A DNA stretch of 34,749 nucleotides from Pseudomonadota bacterium (GCA_002747455.1 PDPG01000027.1:1-34749); one strand, 5' to 3'; positions 18,901-26,209 are shown, numbered from the stretch's first letter. Translations and numbers: made by a program. The notes: generated by a model from the letters alone, not told the origin.

Positions 18901-19055
18901 TGGCAGTGTCAATTATGTTTGGTCTGGGCTTTGCCACAGTGCTGACTTTGATAATGGTGCCAGTATTATTTGCGCTGTTTTACCGGGTGAAATATCGCTC
19001 GCCAGCTCGAATTGCTAAGGATGCAGCGAAGGCTGAGGCTAAAAAAGCCCCCTGA
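15945..19055 (+). CDS. RND superfamily efflux permease (AcrB/HAE1-like)
   Basis: The 1036-residue inner-membrane pump has the two-fold repeated layout of RND permeases: TM1 near residues 13-30, a first periplasmic loop, TM2-TM6 (about 335-490), a cytoplasmic link, TM7 (about 525-545), a second periplasmic loop and TM8-TM12 (about 860-1015). The proton-relay position in TM4 reads GMLVDNAIV, with D401 followed by N402 instead of the Asp-Asp pair of AcrB; the TM10 lysine is in GMLIKNGIVL. It exports drugs or lipophilic compounds by proton antiport; the substrate is unknown. A GGAG ribosome-binding site precedes the ATG. Expression is with the adaptor. Confidence 0.95.
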   Translation: MTIAESAIRQKTISWMMIVLLLIGGYIAFQGLGRLEDPNFTIKQAVIVTQYPGASAQVVEEEVTLPIENAIQQLPYLDKVTSTTMGGLSQIMVEMKSIYRKDDLAQIWDEMRRKIRDMQGHLPPGVKPPIINDDFGDVYGYFLAITGDGYQYNDLEDYVDYLRRELVLVDGVGKVVVGGTRSRQLIIEINRSQMNALGLSATSLQALLSTQSLVTNAGNMRVGSEYIRIEPTGTVSSIDDVRNLVVGRNGNQLVYLTDIAELKLDYKDPANHIYHHNGKNALTLGISFATGVNVVTVGKAVRKRMEELEYMRPIGIEVSEIYNQPQQVESSVENFIVGLAQSVGIVIVVLLIAMGLRPGILMSFVLLLTIAGTFIIMNIAGIELHRISLGALIIALGMLVDNAIVITEGVMIGLHHGLSRIEAANRIVKNTSWPLLGATVIAITAFAPIGLSPDASGEFTGSLFWVLLISLFLSWILAITITPFLCYLMFKEEIGIKVGEEEPDPYKGIFYRIYRGIVRFCLRFRWLTVLLIMAMFVGSLVGFGQVRQAFFPDSPLPMFTVDYWLPEGTDIRATEADAKKLENYIKSLDSVEYVTTTIGRGAERFILTYAVEFNAPSYAQFIIRTKNFDDIEPLIKQLKTHTQEKYPQAFVKFDRMAIGPATKAKIEARFIGPDPRVLRELGEKGLAILRAEPDAINVRQDWRQRTKVIRPIFNDEEARRLGISKADLDNAIALNASGLSIGLYREGSTVLPIVLRPPEQERGTMEQLKNIQVFSPAKQAYVSIEQIIERIDVVWEDPLIKRRDRKRTLSVLADPDMERGSNPAALLAKIRPAFEAIPLEPGYDLQWGGEYEAQAKANKAVFAYVPIGALLMVVITVFMFNSIRQTLVVWITVPLAIIGVSTGLLIMNTPFSFTALLAVLSLSGMLIKNGIVLVEEIKLLNEEQEMPWIQAIEQAAVSRMRPVTMAMITTVLGMIPLLPDVFFRPMAVSIMFGLGFATVLTLIMVPVLFALFYRVKYRSPARIAKDAAKAEAKKAP

Positions 19056-19064
19056 GCCTGCTAA

Positions 19065-19103
19065 AAAATCGGGGCGTGAGTGAGAGCTTTAACCACTCAC
19101 GCC
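19065..19103 (-). terminator. Terminator of the quinone reductase gene, overlapping its stop codon
   Basis: GGCGTGAGTG (19073-19082) and CACTCACGCC (19094-19103) form a perfect 10-bp stem. On the minus strand the hairpin is followed, after a few bases, by a T-run (A-run on plus near 19063-19068). The TGA stop of the minus-strand gene (19099-19097) is inside the stem. It may also slow transcription from the convergent RND operon. Confidence 0.7.
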
Positions 19104-19675
19104 TTCAAACCAAGTGCTTTCACACCAGCAACCCACTCCTCCCTTTGCTGCTGGCTTGAGCCTTTCATTGGCGCAAACTCTGATATTTTTATAACTTTTA
19201 TGCCACAGAAACCAAGAATAGACCGTTTCATCTCATGATGCCCCGGTCTGCGAAAGACCCAACGGTAGTACCAAGGAGGAGTATCCATCGTTACCACAAG
19301 GTGCGCTGTGCGCCCTGAGAGTAATTTATCCCAGAACGGAGAATTCTCGCGGTACCTAAACGCAAATCCCGGGAGGAAGACTCGATCAAAGAAGCCCTTC
19401 ATTAACGCTGGCATTGCACCCCACCAATTCGGATAAACAAACACAATGTGATCAGACCACTGGATAAGCTCCTGAGCCTTTAACAAATCAGGCTCCAATG
19501 CCTGAACTGTGTCATACCCATGCCATAGTATCGGATCAAATGTTAATTCACTCAGCTTAAGGTCACGCACATCAGCTCCACCAGACTTTGCGCCTTCAAT
19601 ATACGCATCAGCTAATGAGGCACAAAAACTGTTTGTGTCAGGATGGCCAAGAATAACGAGTATCTTTTTATTCAT
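19097..19675 (-). CDS. NAD(P)H-dependent flavodoxin-fold oxidoreductase (quinone reductase family)
   Basis: The 192-residue cytoplasmic protein resembles the Flavodoxin_2/NQO1-KefF family. It has the FMN-phosphate loop ILGHPDTNSFCASL, HIVFVYPNWWGAMPALMKGFFDRVF for flavin and quinone binding, and a late GF-CGI-V-I segment. It probably reduces quinones or other electrophiles with NAD(P)H. I use the ATG at 19675, preceded by GGAG at good spacing, and not the far upstream in-frame start at 19801, which would run into the mnmG promoter. It is divergent from mnmG. Confidence 0.88.
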   Translation of the reverse strand: MNKKILVILGHPDTNSFCASLADAYIEGAKSGGADVRDLKLSELTFDPILWHGYDTVQALEPDLLKAQELIQWSDHIVFVYPNWWGAMPALMKGFFDRVFLPGFAFRYRENSPFWDKLLSGRTAHLVVTMDTPPWYYRWVFRRPGHHEMKRSILGFCGIKVIKISEFAPMKGSSQQQREEWVAGVKALGLKA

Positions 19676-19782
19676 TTTTTCTCCGTTGGCAGGAATAGCA
19701 AGAGTTAAGACTCTTGCATGAATGATCAATGAAGCCAAGAACAAAATATCCACAGCAACTATGCCAGCACCCTCGACTGATT

Positions 19783-19791
19783 TGCTATACT
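19783..19791 (+). promoter_or_regulatory. Extended -10 promoter of mnmG
   Basis: TGC-TATACT (19783-19791) fits an extended -10 (TGnTATAAT) and lies 36 bases before the mnmG start. No good -35 is visible, as is common for extended -10 promoters. Confidence 0.5.
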
Positions 19792-19827
19792 GGCCAGCCA
19801 CTCAAATGCTCTGTTGGAAGTTTACCC

Positions 19828-21720
19828 ATGCGATACCCAAAACAATATGATGTCATTGTCATCGGTGGTGGCCATGCCGGAACCGAAGCAGCTCTGGCCG
19901 CTGCACGTATGGGGCAACAAACACTACTGCTGACGCACAATATTGAAACCATCGGCCAAATGAGTTGCAACCCTGCGATTGGTGGCATTGGCAAGGGGCA
20001 TCTGGTTAAGGAAATCGACGCACTGGGCGGAGCTATGGCACACGCTGCGGATCGTGGTGGTATCCAGTTTCGCACACTCAATGCTCGCAAAGGCCCCGCT
20101 GTTCGGGCCACTCGCGCGCAGGCAGACCGAGTTCGCTACAAGGCCGCTGTACTGGATATAGTCCAAGCACAGGAAAATTTAGACCTATTTATGCAGGCTG
20201 CAGATGACCTGATTGTTGAGAATAATCGAGTGACGGGTGTTCGGACGCAGATGGGCCTTAACTTCAAGGCAAAAGCCGTTGTGCTAACGGTGGGCACATT
20301 CTTGGGCGGAAAAATCCATATTGGCATGGAGAATCACGCGGGTGGCCGTGCGGGTGATCCGCCATCCACTGCACTGGCGCAGCGTTTACGCGAATTGCCT
20401 TTTCGTGTTGAGCGCCTGAAAACGGGAACGCCACCGCGTATTGATGCGCGCAGTATTGACTACAGCCAATTACAAGCACAACCAGGAGATACGCCAACAC
20501 CAGTATTCTCTTATCTGGGCAGTCGTGATGAACACCCTGAGCAAGTTGCTTGCCATATCACATACACCAACCCGCAAACGCATGACATTATTTTGTCTTC
20601 ACTGGACCGTTCACCGCTTTACTCTGGTGTCATCGAAGGAGCTGGCCCACGCTACTGCCCTTCTATTGAGGATAAGGTCGTGCGTTTCTCGGATAAGCAA
20701 CAACATCAGATTTTTATTGAGCCGGAAGGCCTGGATACTTATGAAATCTATCCGAATGGCATATCGACTAGCCTGCCTTTTGATGTCCAACTCAGCTTGG
20801 TACGTTCCATTGCAGGCTTTGAAAATGCACACATTACTCGCCCTGGTTATGCCATCGAATACGACTTTTTTGACCCGCGCGACCTAAAACCAAGCCTCGA
20901 AACCAAGTTTATTGATGGCCTGTTTTTTGCCGGACAAATCAATGGCACGACCGGATACGAGGAAGCGGGCGCACAAGGCTTGCTGGCAGGCATCAATGCG
21001 GCCTTACAAATTCAGGGTAAGGAAGCTTGGAGTCCACAACGCAACGAAGCGTATATTGGTGTACTGGTCGATGATTTGATTACCTGTGGTACTCAGGAGC
21101 CTTATCGGATGTTTACCAGTCGCGCTGAGCATCGCCTACTATTGCGTGAAGATAATGCTGATTTACGTCTGACTGAAGTCGGCCATAAACTCGGCGTAGT
21201 CGATGAGAAACGCTGGCGATTGTTCAGCGAAAAACAGGAGAAGGTTGAGCAAGAATTACAGCGTCTGCGTACAAGTTACCTTCACCCATCAATGATTTCA
21301 GCGGAACAATCTGAAACGATATTCGGCGGCAAGCTCAGCCGTGAGTATCACCTGGACGAATTACTTCGACGACCAAATGTGACTTATCAATCACTGACCA
21401 GCCTTGAGAGTGCGGGTCCAGCAGTCAATGATGCAGCCATTGCCGAGCAAGTCGAAATACAAATTAAATACGCTGGGTATATTGAACGTCAGCAACTGGA
21501 AATCGACAAGCAGCTTCGGCAGGAAAAAACAGTTTTACCTGAAACGATGGATTACAGTGAAGTGAGCGGCTTATCAAATGAAGTGCGGCAGAAATTGACA
21601 GACCAGCGCCCTACCACCGTTGGGCAGGCTTCGCGCATTCCAGGCATTACACCTGCGGCCATTTCAATCTTGCTCGTCCACTTGAAAAAGCAACAACACA
21701 AGCAGAAGACCAACACATGA
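19828..21720 (+). CDS. mnmG: tRNA uridine-5-carboxymethylaminomethyl(34) synthesis enzyme MnmG (GidA)
   Basis: MnmG, with MnmE, installs the carboxymethylaminomethyl group on U34 of certain tRNAs using FAD, NADH and methylene-tetrahydrofolate. The protein has the FAD-binding [20 protein letters not shown] near residue 10, [23 protein letters not shown], and the catalytic cysteine motif [11 protein letters not shown]. Its C-terminal helical domain ends in the tRNA-binding region. The start at ATG 19828, behind a GGAAG site, gives 630 aa, matching the family; the in-frame extension to 19729 is not family-like. The stop overlaps the rsmG start (ATGA). Confidence 0.98.
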   Translation: MRYPKQYDVIVIGGGHAGTEAALAAARMGQQTLLLTHNIETIGQMSCNPAIGGIGKGHLVKEIDALGGAMAHAADRGGIQFRTLNARKGPAVRATRAQADRVRYKAAVLDIVQAQENLDLFMQAADDLIVENNRVTGVRTQMGLNFKAKAVVLTVGTFLGGKIHIGMENHAGGRAGDPPSTALAQRLRELPFRVERLKTGTPPRIDARSIDYSQLQAQPGDTPTPVFSYLGSRDEHPEQVACHITYTNPQTHDIILSSLDRSPLYSGVIEGAGPRYCPSIEDKVVRFSDKQQHQIFIEPEGLDTYEIYPNGISTSLPFDVQLSLVRSIAGFENAHITRPGYAIEYDFFDPRDLKPSLETKFIDGLFFAGQINGTTGYEEAGAQGLLAGINAALQIQGKEAWSPQRNEAYIGVLVDDLITCGTQEPYRMFTSRAEHRLLLREDNADLRLTEVGHKLGVVDEKRWRLFSEKQEKVEQELQRLRTSYLHPSMISAEQSETIFGGKLSREYHLDELLRRPNVTYQSLTSLESAGPAVNDAAIAEQVEIQIKYAGYIERQQLEIDKQLRQEKTVLPETMDYSEVSGLSNEVRQKLTDQRPTTVGQASRIPGITPAAISILLVHLKKQQHKQKTNT

Positions 21721-22343
21721 GCGACCTACTTTGGACACGTGGCATTGCGCAGTTAGGCATTGCTATCAGCGACTCACAACTTACCCAATTGAAAAAATAC
21801 ATTGAGCTGCTGCAACGCTGGAATAAAACCTACAACCTGACCGCCATTCGCAAGATGGATGACATGATCCCTGCGCATATCTTCGATAGTTTGGTCGTCG
21901 CGCCCTATATTGAGGGAAAGAACTGCCTTGATGTAGGCAGTGGCGCCGGACTTCCGGGCATTCCACTGGCCATCATACAACCAGAACGCCATTTCACCCT
22001 ATTGGACACCAATGGCAAGAAAACCCGTTTTATCCAGCAAGCCATTATTGAGTTGAGCCTAAAAAATGCTGATGTTGTTCAATCCCGCGTGGAAAGTTGG
22101 AAGCCTGACACCCTCTATGATGCCATTATCAGCCGTGCCTTTGCTTCAATCAGCGATTTCGTCAATGGCTGCTCAATGCACCTTGCCAAAAATGGAGTGT
22201 TCTACGCTATGAAGGGGCAGTTCCCTGAAGATGAAATGGCGTCCTTACCCAAAAACTTTGCCCTCGAATCACGCCATCCATTAGAGGTTCCCTACCTCGT
22301 TGGTGAGCGTTATTTATTAAAAATTATTAATAGTCAGCAATAA
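21717..22343 (+). CDS. rsmG: 16S rRNA (guanine(527)-N7)-methyltransferase RsmG (GidB)
   Basis: RsmG methylates G527 of 16S rRNA with S-adenosylmethionine. The 208-residue protein has the N-terminal helix, W-N-K-T-Y-N-L-T-A motif ([11 protein letters not shown]) and HIFDSL. The SAM-binding motif I is [16 protein letters not shown], and a conserved SRAFAS follows in the middle. The ATGA overlap with mnmG indicates translational coupling. The usual next genes in gammaproteobacteria (parA-parB) are not here; glyQ follows after a terminator. Confidence 0.97.
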   Translation: MSDLLWTRGIAQLGIAISDSQLTQLKKYIELLQRWNKTYNLTAIRKMDDMIPAHIFDSLVVAPYIEGKNCLDVGSGAGLPGIPLAIIQPERHFTLLDTNGKKTRFIQQAIIELSLKNADVVQSRVESWKPDTLYDAIISRAFASISDFVNGCSMHLAKNGVFYAMKGQFPEDEMASLPKNFALESRHPLEVPYLVGERYLLKIINSQQ

Positions 22344-22393
22344 ATTTGGTTGTTTTTAGAAATTATGGCTCTACTGGTATACAATGGCCCGCG

Positions 22394-22423
22394 TTGTTGT
22401 GGTGATTTTCATTAGCGCATAAT
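22394..22423 (+). promoter_or_regulatory. Possible promoter of a short RNA upstream of glyQ
   Basis: TTGTTG (22394-22399), 18-base spacer and CATAAT (22418-22423) form a plausible sigma-70 promoter in the rsmG-glyQ gap. Transcription would start near 22430 and meet the terminator at 22486-22516. Confidence 0.35.
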
Positions 22424-22429
22424 TGCTTC

Positions 22430-22516
22430 AGCATGTTTTCATTTTTTTCTCCTTAAAGACTAGTCGATCACATCAGTGATTGTTTGATGCTCGCTACCCA
22501 TGCGAGCATCTTTTTT
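22430..22516 (+). ncRNA. Candidate short RNA or glyQS leader
   Basis: A transcript of about 87 nt would contain a U-rich stretch, a small hairpin (ATCAC 22467-22471 with GTGAT 22476-22480 around an ATCA loop) and a strong terminator. It could be a small RNA, the terminated 3' end of the mnmG-rsmG message, or an attenuated leader for glyQS. It is weakly supported; no known RNA family was recognised. Confidence 0.3.
22486..22516 (+). terminator. Strong Rho-independent terminator between rsmG and glyQ
   Basis: GATGCTCGC (22486-22494) pairs perfectly with GCGAGCATC (22502-22510) around a 7-base loop, followed by six T (22511-22516). It lies 143 bases after the rsmG stop. Confidence 0.93.
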
Positions 22517-22560
22517 AGTGGTTTTTTCTTCCCCAAAACACACCCCGCAAAAAAATACCG

Positions 22561-22566
22561 TATAAT
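22561..22566 (+). promoter_or_regulatory. Possible -10 element of glyQ
   Basis: A perfect TATAAT at 22561-22566 lies 32 bases before the glyQ start and after the terminator. No clear -35 is present. Confidence 0.4.
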
Positions 22567-22597
22567 CCTCCGCTTTACTGAAACTGCTGAATTGCAA

Positions 22598-23509
22598 ATG
22601 TCTGAATACAACGTCTCCACCTTTCAGGGGCAGATTTTCGCCCTACAGGATTATTGGTCCAAGCAAGGCTGCGCCATTCTTCAACCGTATGATATGCCAA
22701 TGGGCGCTGGTACTTTCCACCCTGCAACCTTCCTGCGCGCAGTTGGCCCTGAGCCGTGGAGAGCCGCTTATGTTCAGCCATCACGCCGACCGACCGATGG
22801 GCGCTATGGTGAAAACCCAAACCGACTTCAGCACTATTACCAGTTTCAGGTGTTATTGAAGCCCTCACCAGATAATTTTCAGGAACTCTACCTTGGCTCG
22901 CTGGAAGCAATGGGCATTGACCCTCTGATGCACGACATCCGCTTTGTGGAAGACAACTGGGAATCACCAACCCTTGGCGCCTGGGGCTTAGGTTGGGAAA
23001 TTTGGCTAAATGGTATGGAAGTATCTCAGTTCACCTACTTCCAGCAAGTCGGTGGCATTGACTGTAAACCCGTATCCGGCGAAATCACCTACGGTCTGGA
23101 GCGCATCGCCATGTATGTGCAGAACGTCGAAAATGTCTACGATCTGGTCTGGACAGACAGTGCCGAAGGTGTGATTACCTATGGTGACGTTTACCACCAG
23201 AATGAAGTGGAGCAGTCCGCCTATAACTTTGAAAAAGCCAATGTGCCGGAGCTATTCCACCAGTTTGATGAAGCTGAGCGCGTCAGTATGAAAATGATCG
23301 AAGACGGCTTGCCATTGCCAGCCTATGAGCAAATGTTGGCAGCTTCGCATTTGTTCAATCTGCTGGATGCACGCCACGCCCTGTCTGTCACTGAGCGGCA
23401 GCGTTATATTTTGCGGGTTCGCACATTGTCCCGTGGTATCGCTCAGGCTTACTATGACTCGCGCGAGGTACTTGGCTTCCCGATGCTCAAAACCGATGCA
23501 GCTGAATAA
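22598..23509 (+). CDS. glyQ: Glycyl-tRNA synthetase alpha subunit
   Basis: GlyQ is the class II catalytic subunit of the bacterial alpha2-beta2 glycyl-tRNA synthetase. The family N-terminus [18 protein letters not shown] is followed by [25 protein letters not shown], motif 2 [25 protein letters not shown] and [11 protein letters not shown]. The start at ATG 22598 gives 303 aa, the family length; upstream in-frame sequence overlaps the terminator and is not coding. No strong ribosome-binding site is visible. glyS follows after 12 bases. Confidence 0.98.
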   Translation: MSEYNVSTFQGQIFALQDYWSKQGCAILQPYDMPMGAGTFHPATFLRAVGPEPWRAAYVQPSRRPTDGRYGENPNRLQHYYQFQVLLKPSPDNFQELYLGSLEAMGIDPLMHDIRFVEDNWESPTLGAWGLGWEIWLNGMEVSQFTYFQQVGGIDCKPVSGEITYGLERIAMYVQNVENVYDLVWTDSAEGVITYGDVYHQNEVEQSAYNFEKANVPELFHQFDEAERVSMKMIEDGLPLPAYEQMLAASHLFNLLDARHALSVTERQRYILRVRTLSRGIAQAYYDSREVLGFPMLKTDAAE

Positions 23510-23521
23510 GGAGATCAAGCA

Positions 23522-25600
23522 ATGACTACGACAACTGCAGACTTGCTGATCGAAATCGGCACCGAAGAATTACCACCAAAAACACTCAAAAAACTGTCAG
23601 CGGCACTGACTGAGCACATTTGTGACAGCCTAAAAGAGGCAGGTATTCTCTTTGGTGAAGTCACGCCCTATTCATCCCCTCGTCGTCTGGCGTTGATGAT
23701 TAAGGATGTTGCGGAATATCAAGCCAACCAATTAGTTGAAAAACGTGGCCCAGCTCTGAAAGCCGCCTATGATCAAGACGGTGCGCCAAGCAAGGCCGCA
23801 TTAGGTTTTGCCGGCTCGTGTGGCGTGGAATTTGACCAATTACAGCAAATTGAAACGGCTAAGGGGGTCTACCTTAACTTCAAACAAGAGGTCAAAGGCT
23901 TGGCGACTCGTGACTTAATTGCCGATATGCTAAACAGGGCGTTAGCAGCCTTGCCAATCGCCAAACGGATGCGTTGGGGCAATAAAGAAACTGAGTTCGT
24001 TCGTCCAGTTCACTGGGTCGTCCTTCTGCTGGGTGGCGAGGTTGTGGACAGCGAAGTGCTGGGCATTAAAACGGGGCGTGAAAGCCGTGGTCACCGATTC
24101 CATCATCCAGACAAAATCAGCATTGCGCAAGCTACTGACTATGTGGACGCCACGAAGGCTGCTTATGTCATGGTTGACCGCGAAGCTCGTCGTGACAGGA
24201 TTATTGAGCAAGCCAAGGCTAGTGCTGCAGCTATCGGCGGCCAGGTTGTGATTGACAAAGACCTACTTGACGAAGTCACCAACCTAGTTGAATGGCCTGT
24301 CGCGGTGGATGGCTGTTTTGGTGCGGAGTTCCTGGAAGTCCCACAAGAGTGCCTAATTAGCTCCATGCAGGATCACCAGAAGTATTTTCCTGTAGTGGAT
24401 ACCGATGGCAACCTCATGCCCAACTTCATTACTATTGCTAACATAGAAAGTAGTGATGTCCGCGTCGTTCGTGACGGCAATGAGCGGGTTATTCGCCCAC
24501 GCTTCAGCGATGCGGCATTTTTCTGGTCACAAGATAGCAAAGTCCCACTGGAGTCCTTCCGTGACGCAACCAAGCAAATTGTCTTCCAGCAAAAGCTTGG
24601 TACGTTGTTTGAGAAAACAGAACGTGTTGCCAAACTGTCCGGCTACATTGCCAATGCCTTGGGTGAAAATGCAGACTACGCAATACGCGCTGCGCAATTA
24701 TGCAAATGCGACCTTGCCAGTGACATGGTTAATGAATTTAGTGACCTGCAAGGCATTATGGGACGCTATTACGCATTAAAAGATGGCGAACCAGAGTCAG
24801 TCGCATACGCTATTGAAGAGCAATATAAGCCAAGCTTTGCAGGGGACACAATTCCGAGTTACATGACCGGAAAGATTTTATCACTGGCAGATAAGCTGGA
24901 TACGATCCTGGGCATTTTTGCAATTGGCCAAAAGCCGACAGGTACCAAAGACCCATTTGCACTGCGTCGCGCCGCACTGGGGGTGTTACGCATTATTATT
25001 GAAAGTGATTTGTCACTGGATCTGCGTGATTTACTCAATGTTGCTGCCAGCAATCTGCAAGAAAAGGTTGATGCCGGCAAAGCCGTAGAGCCGACCTACC
25101 AATATATTATGGAGCGTTTGCGGGCGTTCTATCAGGATCAACATGTTGGCATGGATGTGGTTGATGCGGTATCTGCATTGGAGGTTCACTCACCTATTGA
25201 CTTCGACCATCGGGTTAAAGCGGTCAATGCATTCAAGCAACTACCTGAAGCGGAGCCTTTGGCCGCAGCAAACAAACGTATTGCTAACATTCTAAAGAAG
25301 CTGGATAAACTGCCCAATAACGCAGTTAACCCATCACTGTTCGCGGAAGCTCAGGAAACAGCACTTTATGAAGCCATCCAACAGCAGCAAGCAAAAACTG
25401 CTCCCTTAATGGCGGCAAATGCCTACACCGACGCACTGACTTCTTTAGCCGCAATTCGTCCGCAAGTCGATACATTTTTCGATGATGTTATGATTATGAG
25501 CGATGATGAGTCCTTAAAAAACAACCGGTTAGCACTATTAACATTACTTCGTGAGTTATTCTTACAGGTGGCTGACCTATCCAGTCTGCAAGGTCAGTAA
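23522..25600 (+). CDS. glyS: Glycyl-tRNA synthetase beta subunit
   Basis: The beta subunit binds tRNA-Gly and completes the synthetase. The 692-residue length matches the family. Recognisable motifs are LLIEIGTEELPPK at the N-terminus, SSPRRLALMI, MRWGN and FVRPVHWVVLLLGGEVV. In the HD-like part are VEWPVAVDG, PQECLISSMQDHQKYFPV and LADKLDTILGIFAIGQKPTGTKDPFALRR. A C-terminal anticodon-binding-like helical domain ends at the stop. A GGAG site precedes the ATG. It is co-transcribed with glyQ. Confidence 0.98.
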   Translation: MTTTTADLLIEIGTEELPPKTLKKLSAALTEHICDSLKEAGILFGEVTPYSSPRRLALMIKDVAEYQANQLVEKRGPALKAAYDQDGAPSKAALGFAGSCGVEFDQLQQIETAKGVYLNFKQEVKGLATRDLIADMLNRALAALPIAKRMRWGNKETEFVRPVHWVVLLLGGEVVDSEVLGIKTGRESRGHRFHHPDKISIAQATDYVDATKAAYVMVDREARRDRIIEQAKASAAAIGGQVVIDKDLLDEVTNLVEWPVAVDGCFGAEFLEVPQECLISSMQDHQKYFPVVDTDGNLMPNFITIANIESSDVRVVRDGNERVIRPRFSDAAFFWSQDSKVPLESFRDATKQIVFQQKLGTLFEKTERVAKLSGYIANALGENADYAIRAAQLCKCDLASDMVNEFSDLQGIMGRYYALKDGEPESVAYAIEEQYKPSFAGDTIPSYMTGKILSLADKLDTILGIFAIGQKPTGTKDPFALRRAALGVLRIIIESDLSLDLRDLLNVAASNLQEKVDAGKAVEPTYQYIMERLRAFYQDQHVGMDVVDAVSALEVHSPIDFDHRVKAVNAFKQLPEAEPLAAANKRIANILKKLDKLPNNAVNPSLFAEAQETALYEAIQQQQAKTAPLMAANAYTDALTSLAAIRPQVDTFFDDVMIMSDDESLKNNRLALLTLLRELFLQVADLSSLQGQ

Positions 25601-25694
25601 ACGCCGATGAATGGTTAAGTGACAAAACAATCTGCAGCTCATACCGCGAAAATAGCAGATGGTCTCTTATAGATGGCCCTTGAGAGTCACCAAA

Positions 25695-25716
25695 CTTAAG
25701 ATACACCCATCTTAAG
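25695..25716. other. Hairpin in the glyS 3' region
   Basis: CTTAAGAT (25695-25702) and ATCTTAAG (25709-25716) form a perfect 8-bp stem without a following T-run. It could stabilise the 3' end of the glyS message. The rest of 25601-25756 shows only a weak CGCTAC/GTAGCG inverted repeat. Confidence 0.35.
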
Positions 25717-25756
25717 GAGCTAGGGCGCTACTCGAAGTAAGGAAGCTTTGGTAGCG

Positions 25757-25783
25757 AAAAAAGATGCTCATGGACTGAGCATC
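25757..25783 (-). terminator. Second minus-strand terminator of the candidate small RNA
   Basis: GATGCTCA (25763-25770) pairs perfectly with TGAGCATC (25776-25783) around a 5-base loop. Read on the minus strand, it is followed by six T (A-run 25757-25762 on plus). No T-run lies on the plus side, so the orientation is unambiguous. Confidence 0.85.
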
Positions 25784-25795
25784 GACTCAGGATAT

Positions 25796-25830
25796 AAAAA
25801 ATGCTCTTTGCCGGGGTAAGCAAAGAGCAT
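25796..25830 (-). terminator. First minus-strand terminator of the candidate small RNA
   Basis: ATGCTCTTTGC (25801-25811) and GCAAAGAGCAT (25820-25830) form a perfect 11-bp stem with an 8-base loop. On the minus strand it is followed by TTTTTATA. On the plus side the next bases are GGGGG, so it terminates minus-strand RNA only. Confidence 0.9.
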
Positions 25831-25929
25831 GGGGGTTGAGATTGGCGGTGGTTTTATTTTTATTATTGATAAACCGCTCTTCATCTCGGGGGCTTGTGCT
25901 TTATATTTGTTGTTAATCACACTATTGTG
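25796..25929 (-). ncRNA. Candidate sigma-54-dependent small RNA with AANAANAA motifs
   Basis: The sigma-54 promoter predicts a start near 25929 and the first terminator predicts an end near 25796, about 134 nt, or about 173 nt with the second terminator. The predicted RNA begins with a small CACA-ATAG-TGTG hairpin. A single-stranded AACAACAA (25914-25907) follows. Next is a stem (GAGAT 25887-25883 with ATCTC 25842-25838; GCGG 25877-25874 with CCGC 25848-25845; TTTAT with ATAAA) whose loop displays AATAATAA (25867-25860). Two AANAANAA elements, plus an overlapping third, match the Hfq/Crc-binding signature of CrcZ/CrcY RNAs. No good open reading frame lies within it. The RNA itself is inference from signals; a specific family is not established. 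Confidence 0.65.
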
Positions 25930-25940
25930 GTTAATTAGCT

Positions 25941-25955
25941 GCAATGAGAGTGCCA
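25941..25955 (-). promoter_or_regulatory. Sigma-54 (-24/-12) promoter
   Basis: On the minus strand, TGGCAC (25955-25950), five bases and TTGC (25944-25941) match the RpoN consensus TGGCAC-N5-TTGC at every core position, with the required ten bases between GG and GC. The preceding T and following A also fit. Transcription would run leftward from about 25929. Confidence 0.82.
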
Positions 25956-26045
25956 AAATCGGGTTTAATCACGCAACCCATTGCTTTAGAAAACTTTTTT
26001 CTGATTTAGTGGTTGCACCCGTAGACACTGATATAACGTTGTAAA

Positions 26046-26106
26046 GTGACAGTTGAAGTGAACTATGTCACCAAGTGACAATTTTATTGGAATAAATGTC
26101 ACTTGG
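26046..26106. promoter_or_regulatory. Array of four GTGACA/TGTCAC half-sites (putative enhancer)
   Basis: GTGACA (26046-26051), TGTCAC (26066-26071), GTGACA (26075-26080) and TGTCAC (26097-26102) alternate with spacers of 14, 3 and 16 bases. The central pair is a 15-bp palindrome, TGTCAC-CAA-GTGACA. CCAAGTGACA (26071-26080) and TGTCACTTGG (26097-26106) form perfect 10-bp inverted arms. It lies 117-177 bases upstream of the predicted sigma-54 start, the usual range for an enhancer-binding activator, and also upstream of the divergent cobH-like gene. From 26107 to 26209 I see no further clear element. Confidence 0.7.
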
Positions 26107-26209
26107 ATGCAGGTTTCGTTTTAGGGAGGGGTTGCAATCGTGTATCGTAGGATTATCACGCTAAAGGTATGTGAGTGCCTAAACCGGAGTATTTGGGAAA
26201 CCGCAGAAA

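Noticed and set aside
22484..22597. Extended start for glyQ at 22484
   Set aside because: The extension reads through the terminator hairpin and does not match the GlyQ N-terminus, which begins at 22598.
25768..25956. 62-codon minus-strand reading frame
   Set aside because: It starts at a TTG inside the sigma-54 promoter, lacks a ribosome-binding site and runs through two perfect terminator hairpins; a non-coding RNA explains the region better.
26107..26209. Possible cobalamin riboswitch upstream of the cobH-like gene
   Set aside because: The conserved B12-box pattern and a credible multi-stem fold are not visible; only short scattered matches occur.
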